From NCBI GenBank assembly GCA_030278955.1, contig JAOANR010000014.1, positions 33,431,453 through 33,495,452 of the forward strand: a stretch of DNA of 64,000 bases. Reading direction: 5' to 3'. Source of the DNA: Hygrophila difformis (Eukaryota; Streptophyta; Magnoliopsida; Lamiales; Acanthaceae). Position numbers and translations under genes: made by a program. Below are positions 58,901 through 64,000 of the stretch, one piece after another. Within the stretch, counting starts at the first letter, position 1. The number at the start of each line of letters is the position of its first letter. Below the pieces are notes generated by a model. It did not search any database and was not told the origin of the DNA. It saw nothing but the letters and a program-made list of their open reading frames with translations.

Positions 58901-61217
58901 CCTTTCCTTTATTGCCATCTCCAAAAACGACAAATCCTCCATCAACTTCATGGTAGTTACTAAGAAGCTCCTTGTTCCCAGTCATGTGTCTGGAACAGCC
59001 GCTGTCAAAATACCAGCAGGTCTTCTTCCCGCTCTTGGATGTAGAATGGAAGGCCATGCTGCACAGCATGTTGCATTTGATTTTCCATTCTCTCCTTGAT
59101 ATCTTTCTCTTGATATCTTCGCTGGGCCAGATCATTGGCCTTCCTGAAAAAGCATCTCTGGAGAGTAGCCTACAAGTTTCAGTTTTGTGACCATATGACT
59201 TGCAATAGGCACATTCAAGAGGAACAGCTGGAGGAATCTTCCTTCTGATTTTCTTGGATTTGGATCTCCTGTCAGGTTTTGGAGAGTCCTCAGAATCCTT
59301 TCCTGAGGTGGCAGAACTGCTACTCCCTTCTTTGACAAAGGTCCTTGGAGCGGACGAGCTGCTTTCTTTCACAAAGCCAATTCCTCTCCTATCTCCATGG
59401 ACTTTGGAGGCAGAAAGGATTTCTTGAAGAACGTCCTTTCCTTTGTTTAGCCTGTTTGCTAAGTCCTCAGATTTGGTGACTTTAGAGGTGAGATCTTGGA
59501 CTTGAGCAGTCAGTTTGGCAATAGATTCTTCAAGCTCTACTTTGTTATCACCAAGTGAGGAAACTTGCTCAATGAGAGCTCCATTCACAACCTTCAGGTC
59601 TGTAAGTTGTTCAGTGAGATTGACCACTTGGAGTTGAAAATTGTCCCGTTGGGTGGTGAGCTCACCAACTTGCTCTGTCAGCTCTCTTTTTGCTTTCATA
59701 TGTTCACCAAGCTCAACTGCGAGTTCATCAATCTGGACACAGTACTCCATGTTGGCAGGTTGCAAGTGAGCAGCAAGATACTCCAATTCATCTCTTCTGC
59801 GTTCAGCATCCTTAAGAGCTCTCCACTGCTCAAAGTATTCATCTTTGTATTTGTTGAGCTCTTTCAGATATTCTCTGGCCTCCTCACCTTGGACATAGTG
59901 CTTGGCAACCAGCTCATCGAGTTCATTGTTGAGATATGCAATCTCCTGCCTGGATATGGTTAGGTCAAGAAGGGCACCTTCTAGTTCATCAAGTGTCTGT
60001 TCCAACCTGAGATTTGACTCGTCATACATGTTGCTGAGTGCTTCAATCCTTTGGTTGTCATCCCTGTAGGAGGTGGAAGCAGCAGCATCAGAGGAAACAA
60101 TATTGACACCGGACGAGGAAATACCTGTTTCAGACTCAGATTCGGATGCATCATCCCAGGGACAGACAAAAGCTACTCCGACCTCATCTCCACCCTCATT
60201 GGAGTTGGATTCATCATCATCACTGAGAGTGACATGGTAGGATTTCTTATGCCCAGAGGACTTGTTCTTGAGATTGGCACAATCAGCTCGAACATGACCA
60301 TACCCCTTACATTCAAAACACTGAGTCCCTTTTGAGTCAGATGATTCTTGAGAGGGTTTCTTGGTATGTTTGTCACTTCTCCTCTTGTCAGGCTTGCTGC
60401 TAGTGGAGCTTTCACCCCTTCGATTTCCAAACTCCTTAGATCTCTTGTTTCTGAGGATACGAGCAACTTGTTTGGACAGCAAGGCAAGGTCCTCATCATC
60501 AGAGGTGAGGCCTGAGCCCTCAGCAGCAGGGGCAGTCTGAGATTTGGTCTCAGCCTTGAAGGAAACAGACTTCCCAGAGAACTTCTTGCAATGGCTCATT
60601 TCCCAAGATTGCAGAATACCCATTAACTCATCCACACCTATAGTAGCAAAGTTTTCTTGAAGCTCCAGAGCAGCAATCTTGGCATTGAATCTCTCAGGTA
60701 GAGTACCTACAATTTTAGTAACTATCTCCTGTGTGGAGTAGGTCTTACCAAGTTGTTGGGCTTGGTTGGTTAAGGTACGTACTCTACTAAAGAAACTATT
60801 GACAGATTCATTTTCATCCATGCAAAGTTTATGAAATTGAGCATCAATAACAATAAGTTTGGATTTTCTTACAGAGGCAGAACCTTCATGAGAGTTAACC
60901 AATATTTCCCATGCTTCAAAGGCAGTGGTGCAGTTGGAGATGAGAAAATATTGGTCATCAGTGACTGCACTAAAGATGGCGTGCAGAGCCTTGGAGTTCA
61001 TGTTGGACAGGGATTTCTCAGTGGCACTCCATTCACTGATGTTCTTCTCTTTGGTCACACCATCAGCTGTCACAGTTGGTACCACATACTTGACATTCAC
61101 AGCATTCCAAGCCAAGTCATCAATGGACATGAGGAAGGTTCGCATCTTGTTCTTCCAGAAGGCAAAGTTGGTACCATCCAGCAAGGGAGGTTGCGTGTAG
61201 TTCCACCTTTGACTCAT
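55965..61217 (-). CDS. Sirevirus Gag-Pol polyprotein
   Basis: The frame is open from 61262, but the first ATG is at 61217 ([15 protein letters not shown], typical of Sirevirus gag), giving about 1750 residues. Order from that ATG: gag N-terminus; zinc knuckle [14 protein letters not shown] near residue 300; long coiled coil at about 370-600; second knuckle [14 protein letters not shown] near 669; protease [12 protein letters not shown] near 738; GAG-pre-integrase [11 protein letters not shown]; integrase with SDHGGEFEN near 990 and [13 protein letters not shown] with IYVDDIVFG near 1439; RNase H with GYSDADWAG near 1600, STAEAEY and [12 protein letters not shown]. All catalytic residues checked are present and there is no internal stop, so it may be functional. 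Confidence 0.95.
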   Translation of the reverse strand: MSQRWNYTQPPLLDGTNFAFWKNKMRTFLMSIDDLAWNAVNVKYVVPTVTADGVTKEKNISEWSATEKSLSNMNSKALHAIFSAVTDDQYFLISNCTTAFEAWEILVNSHEGSASVRKSKLIVIDAQFHKLCMDENESVNSFFSRVRTLTNQAQQLGKTYSTQEIVTKIVGTLPERFNAKIAALELQENFATIGVDELMGILQSWEMSHCKKFSGKSVSFKAETKSQTAPAAEGSGLTSDDEDLALLSKQVARILRNKRSKEFGNRRGESSTSSKPDKRRSDKHTKKPSQESSDSKGTQCFECKGYGHVRADCANLKNKSSGHKKSYHVTLSDDDESNSNEGGDEVGVAFVCPWDDASESESETGISSSGVNIVSSDAAASTSYRDDNQRIEALSNMYDESNLRLEQTLDELEGALLDLTISRQEIAYLNNELDELVAKHYVQGEEAREYLKELNKYKDEYFEQWRALKDAERRRDELEYLAAHLQPANMEYCVQIDELAVELGEHMKAKRELTEQVGELTTQRDNFQLQVVNLTEQLTDLKVVNGALIEQVSSLGDNKVELEESIAKLTAQVQDLTSKVTKSEDLANRLNKGKDVLQEILSASKVHGDRRGIGFVKESSSSAPRTFVKEGSSSSATSGKDSEDSPKPDRRSKSKKIRRKIPPAVPLECAYCKSYGHKTETCRLLSRDAFSGRPMIWPSEDIKRKISRREWKIKCNMLCSMAFHSTSKSGKKTCWYFDSGCSRHMTGNKELLSNYHEVDGGFVVFGDGNKGKVVGQGSITEDGFFGLKTVYHVEGLCANLISISHLCDNKLKVLFDEDSCIVLDSNYKCITKGQRSNNDCYMLSQSCLLVESTGSLQTQLWHERLGHLNFKDLIKLSRTGAIKGLPTLSKPEERICDNCMKNKQHKATHKSIDQNGTSQCIELVHMDLFGPTDVKSLGGKSYVLVCVDDFSRYTWVSFLREKSEALKAFIKLCNQLSNEKDCKIKRIRSDHGGEFENHAFEEFCSNAGIKHEFSAPRTPQQNGVVERKNRTIQEMARVMLNAKGVPQYLWAEAVHTACHVINRVHLRAKTKKTSYELWTGKKTTLSYFHIFGNKCFVVNDREHVGKFQEKSEEGVFMGYSSTSKAYRVYLPSSRKVIESANVVIEDKPSLLSETIPDISAQEIINLQSDSSESPSPGKDDQSSVHSTELNPLLTCPPSGKKVHKNHDEVDIIGDINEGRRTRAKKKIDYRELAGLHCFTSRIEPKKVEEALSDEHWVSAMQEELQQFSRNHVWDLVERPADVNVIGTKWIFKNKSDENGNITRNKARLVAQGYTQIEGIDFSETFAPVARLEAIRLLIAVACSFEFKLYQMDVKSAFLNGYLKEEAYVEQPKGFEDPHYPDHVYRLNKALYGLKQAPRAWYERLSSYLLEHGYERGSADQTMFIKKESKGFIVAQIYVDDIVFGSTSHILKDEFIKIMSNEFEMSLVGELTYFLGLQITQKKEGIFVNQSKYAKELVKKFGMESSKAVRTPIGTDDKISLDPTGVSVDSKLYRSIIGSLLYLAASRPDISFAVGVCARYQANPKESHLHAAKRIIKYISGTANLGIWYSKDSNLQLIGYSDADWAGCVDDRKSTTGGCFYVGTNLVSWYSKKQSSISLSTAEAEYLAAGSCCAQLLWMRQMLKDYGVEQKELILMCDNMSAISIAKNPVQHSRTKHIDIRHHYIRELVEDKVVSIQHVGTDLQHADIFTKALNSDRFESLRRDLGLCNLI

Positions 61218-61249
61218 CTTGTAGTAGGGATCTCTCTCGGAAGAGTGTA

Positions 61250-61261
61250 GCTCTGATACCA
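61250..61261 (-). promoter_or_regulatory. tRNA-iMet primer binding site of Sirevirus
   Basis: Minus strand TGGTATCAGAGC, two bases inside the 5' LTR end. Confidence 0.9.
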
Positions 61262-61263
61262 CT

Positions 61264-62304
61264 TATTAGGTTCCCAGCAACCACAAGATGTACTCTTTAT
61301 ACACAGTTCAATGAAAGGGTTCAGTCTATCACAATGAACACACAGAATCAAACAACCAATGTAAGATGCTTGACCAGAAAACACATGCACAGCAGAAAGA
61401 TAAGCAAGCAACAAGCATAAAGAGTAAATAGAGACACAAGGGTTGTTGACTCAGTTCGGCCTTCGGCCTACATCTGGGGGATACCAATCCAGGAGAGAGT
61501 TTTACTATGTGGTTCAACCATGGTTCACAACCATACACATGTGGTTCAACCATGGTTCACAACCATACACATAAGTAGAACTCGGACAGCGCTTCCTCTT
61601 CAGGACTTCCAGGAGATAGGTTGGTTGATCAGGAACTTTCCCAGCTTCTGACTAGGTATCTCCACCTATTGCAACCCCTCAAAGCTTCCCACTTTGAGTC
61701 CTCCTTGATGACGTCAGAGAACGCACTTCCTACAGAGCGACGGAGTCGATTGGAACAACAATCCCCAAAGTCGCTTGGACAGCCTCCTTCAATGGTTGCA
61801 GACGCACCAAGGAAAGGATCAACTCAGTTGCACGCTTTCTCGTCCAAGTCGAACACTGATTCTCGCAGCCACAGATTGAGTCGATTCACACGAACGCTGC
61901 TTAATCAGTTAGGGCTCTTTCTTTTCACTTGAGGCTCGACGCTCTTGAGAGTATTTTTGTCTTAATCTGATCGTTGTAACTCTGTCTCTCAGAATGCCGA
62001 AACCCCTCTCATAAACCAAGGATCCCACAGGCACATTTGAATAATTTTGCCAATTAGGGAAATAGCCGTTGGGATAATCCAGGGTTTAGAGTACCAGCTC
62101 TATTCCTGAAATGTGGGAGTTTTCCTGCAAGAAAGATACGTTAGTATGCCTCCTCCCATTTCAGCAAAAGAGCCGTTGGGGTCTTCTCGAACTTCGGTCT
62201 CTTTCCCATAGCGATGCCCGAAATGAAAACAGTACAACCAGAAGTTCAATCCTCTAAGTTCAATCATCGGTTGTGAACTTCCTACAAATTTACATGACTC
62301 AACA
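61264..62304 (-). repeat. 5' LTR of Sirevirus (1041 bp)
   Basis: 32 bp longer than its partner, entirely explained by a tandem duplication at about 61508-61571. Its plus-strand first bases are TATTAGG instead of TGTTAGG, a point change at the LTR edge. It should hold the element promoter; no clear TATA box was picked out. Confidence 0.93.
61508..61571. repeat. 32-bp tandem duplication in the 5' LTR
   Basis: The unit ATGTGGTTCAACCATGGTTC... occurs twice here and once in the other LTR (near 52003-52034). The unit itself contains the palindrome-like GGTTCAACCATGGTTCA. Confidence 0.9.
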
Positions 62305-62309
62305 ATATG

Positions 62310-62540
62310 GACACAGAATACTGCAAAATAAACATATCAATGCAATAAACACAGAGTAATCCAACAAAGGAATTACTTAAATACTACTCTATTACCAAGC
62401 TGCTAAATAAAACACCAACAGTTTACAACATTTCAAGAGGCATGAAACATAGGGTGTCTGACATCTGATTTAGATTAGCGTTCACCTAGAGCAAGAAATA
62501 AGCCTATCAACAACATACTCCATACACACAATAATACGAC
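62310..62540 (-). other. Downstream flank of the NET1-like gene (probable 3' UTR)
   Basis: 231 bp between the stop codon and the Sirevirus target duplication. AT-rich and without another gene. The native polyadenylation site lies either here or beyond the insertion. Confidence 0.5.
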
Positions 62541-63701
62541 TCACAGGCCATCAACTCTCGTGCTAGTCGATTGTTTAAAACAAAAGTTTGGGCTCTTCTT
62601 GCGTCGCCTGGTGCTGTTTTTCCTGCCAATGTAAACAAAGTCCCTCAAAATAATGCTTCTGTCCTGGAAAAATCGGTGTTTCCCCTTCAACTTCTTATCG
62701 TCCATGAGTTTCAACAGGTTGAACTGAAGTTTCTGAAGCTCCAACTGTAGACGTCCAATGCGTTCTGCCCCTTTATCTGCTTGTTCCATAACTTTCATCC
62801 TCCACGTTTGGACAGTCTCTTTCATCCGTGGTGATGACATGTCATCATCTTGAGGACACAGCTCGATGTGATTCACCAGTTGACCGTTCAAATCCATGAG
62901 TTGTATCAGAGTGTCCTCAACTTCCAACAACTTCTCGTTTACCATTTCTGATTCAACATTCTTAGCCTTTTTAGTCTTCTTGTTGCTCTCCCATTTCTCT
63001 TTCAAGACATCCAATGTTTCCTGTAGGTTTTCAAGTTTCTTGGCATCAGAGGCCAGCCTTTCCATGATCCTTTTGTCAGAGACGTCTCGATTGGGCTCCG
63101 CTTTTATTGGTGGCAAGTCCACCTTACAATCCACCCACAATTCTTTCTCGATGTCTGGAAAGGTGAAGGAATGCTCAGACTCACCGGTCCCATCAACACT
63201 TTCAAATTCATCATACAACACACTTTTTTTGTACGACGGCGTATCAAGTGCCTCCTCTATTATTTGCATCTTATTGGAATCCTCCACAGTTTCCCACATT
63301 TCAAACATGAAATCATCCAATCCCACGCCGCCTCTTTTTGTCAGGTCTCGCAAGCTATCAGATACATGGTCAAGAGGAATGTCTTTCATTATCAATCCAT
63401 TTCTGGCATCGGAAGCTTTGCTTTTACTTTTCTGCAACTTGGGAGAATTGTTGAGCCCGTTTGCCTGCCCTTTCTTCCTGCTTCGCTCATGCTTATCTCT
63501 GCCAGAGTAGTTCTTACCCAATGAAGGAACTTCTATGCTGCTGGAATTTGAACTTGGCAGCAAAAAGGGTTTCTTTGTCTCTTCCATCATCTTTCGGACT
63601 TCCCTAACTCTCATCTGCAATTCTTTCAAGCTGACAAGTGAATGATCTCCTGGAAGGGTTTGAGAAGAATCAATACCAGGATAAGCACCTGCCTCCCAAG
63701 A
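62541..63701 (-). CDS. NET1: NETWORKED1-like protein, last exon
   Basis: The C-terminal exon of a NET1-family gene (KIP1/NAB superfamily), plant-specific proteins that link actin filaments to membranes through an N-terminal NAB domain (outside the window) and long coiled coils. This exon begins after an acceptor (TTTGCAG, minus) at 63702 with SWEAGAYPG. It contains IMKDIPLDHVSD, the DDFMFEMWETVED block, LWVDCKVDLPP, the IMERLASDAKKLENLQETL coiled coil and a QLVNHIE segment, all typical of NET1 C-termini, and a basic tail ending at TGA 62541-62543. The frame is intact over 386 codons. Confidence 0.85.
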   Translation of the reverse strand, partial: SWEAGAYPGIDSSQTLPGDHSLVSLKELQMRVREVRKMMEETKKPFLLPSSNSSSIEVPSLGKNYSGRDKHERSRKKGQANGLNNSPKLQKSKSKASDARNGLIMKDIPLDHVSDSLRDLTKRGGVGLDDFMFEMWETVEDSNKMQIIEEALDTPSYKKSVLYDEFESVDGTGESEHSFTFPDIEKELWVDCKVDLPPIKAEPNRDVSDKRIMERLASDAKKLENLQETLDVLKEKWESNKKTKKAKNVESEMVNEKLLEVEDTLIQLMDLNGQLVNHIELCPQDDDMSSPRMKETVQTWRMKVMEQADKGAERIGRLQLELQKLQFNLLKLMDDKKLKGKHRFFQDRSIILRDFVYIGRKNSTRRRKKSPNFCFKQSTSTRVDGL

Positions 63702-63794
63702 CTGCAAAGACAAAATATGTGTAATTAGGCATCACTGTCAAACTTAAACAATTTGATTACACGTACAGAGAGATTTGATAAATAACAATAATAC
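63702..63794 (-). other. Intron of the NET1-like gene (93 bp)
   Basis: Donor GTATTATTG after ...CCAAAG (minus) and acceptor ...TTGTCTTTGCAG. Phase 0. The reading frame passes from SEPK to SWEAG without a gap. Confidence 0.85.
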
Positions 63795-64000
63795 CTTTGG
63801 TTCTGATTTAAGCTTATTCGGAAGTAGCACATTAACCTGGAGGTCCAAGAATTCATCTCGTAGGGAAGCTACCACTGGAGCATATGCAGACAACTGGGAT
63901 TTCAACCCACTAATTTCATTCTCCATGGAGCACATTTTTTCTTTCATTTCTTCGAGCTCAGAAATTTTTGAAGCCCGATCGTTCTCGAGACCTTTACATA
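63795..64000 (-). CDS. NET1: NETWORKED1-like protein, penultimate exon (partial)
   Basis: A coiled-coil exon cut by the window edge: ENDRASKISELEEMKEKMCS, then GLKSQLSAYAPVVASLRDEF and LPNKLKSEPK before the splice donor. The SLRDEF...LE/QxNxLLxxKL pattern before the last intron is a NET1 landmark. The exon continues to the right beyond position 64000, so the gene's 5' part is not in the window. Confidence 0.85.

Larger units (their letters stand above)
51761..62304 (-). mobile_element. Sirevirus-like Ty1/copia retrotransposon (10.5 kb), nearly intact
   Basis: LTRs lie at 51761-52769 and 61264-62304, with a perfect target duplication ATATG (51756-51760 and 62305-62309). An initiator tRNA-Met primer site, an uninterrupted Gag-Pol, an extra sense-strand ORF downstream of pol, and more than one G-rich polypurine tract all match Sireviruses. 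The LTRs are almost identical apart from one 32-bp duplication, so the insertion is young. It lies 236 bp past the NET1-like stop codon, in the same orientation. Confidence 0.93.

Overview
The window looks like plant nuclear DNA, probably from a eudicot, in a gene-poor, transposon-dense part of a draft assembly that contains one 500-N gap. The evidence is a spliced gene of the plant-specific NETWORKED (NET1) family at the right edge, a Sirevirus-type Ty1/copia element, L1-type LINE and hAT/Stowaway/CACTA-like remains, and an integrated caulimovirid relic. There are no prokaryotic signals. Species cannot be read from the sequence.

Layout: (1) 1-4690, minus strand: endogenous pararetrovirus (Caulimoviridae-like) fragment running off the left edge. 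It has a tRNA-iMet primer site, a small coiled-coil ORF, a coat-protein-like ORF, a 30K movement protein, then protease and reverse transcriptase, with at least two frame breaks. (2) 5234-7493: a non-autonomous hAT element with a perfect 8-bp target duplication and dense ACTCGA/CTCGAG subterminal arrays. (3) 7610-10949 and 29255-31221: one L1-type LINE, split by (4) an 18.3-kb LTR element at 10950-29254 (target duplication GTAGG). This element has no visible polymerase. It has LTRs of over 4 kb, an exact tRNA-Asp primer site, one broken ~1400-codon reading frame, and unusual arrays of repeated hairpins. Its right LTR carries (5) a 2.6-kb LTR-like insertion (25962-28565, target duplication ACCAA). 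(6) 31222-38897: degraded repeats, including a Ty3/gypsy integrase relic (33280-34480) split by a 313-bp hAT MITE. (7) 38898-44293: decayed Ty1/copia element. (8) 44684-45183: gap. (9) 45184-51755: mostly non-coding, with weak exon-like remnants and a Stowaway MITE. (10) 51761-62304: well-preserved 10.5-kb Sirevirus-like copia element with an intact Gag-Pol and an extra 805-codon ORF in the 'env' position. (11) 62310-64000: the C-terminal exons of a NET1-like gene on the minus strand, the only convincing host gene.

The nesting gives a relative order of events: the LINE is older than the 18-kb element, which is older than the 2.6-kb insertion inside its LTR. The strongest candidates for something undescribed are the repeated forward-forward-reverse-reverse TACGACGCT hairpin modules in the 18-kb element, and the occurrence of the same 'putative plant transposon protein'-like domain in two unrelated LTR elements (the 18-kb element and the Sirevirus). 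All family names rest on reading motifs by eye; no database search was run.
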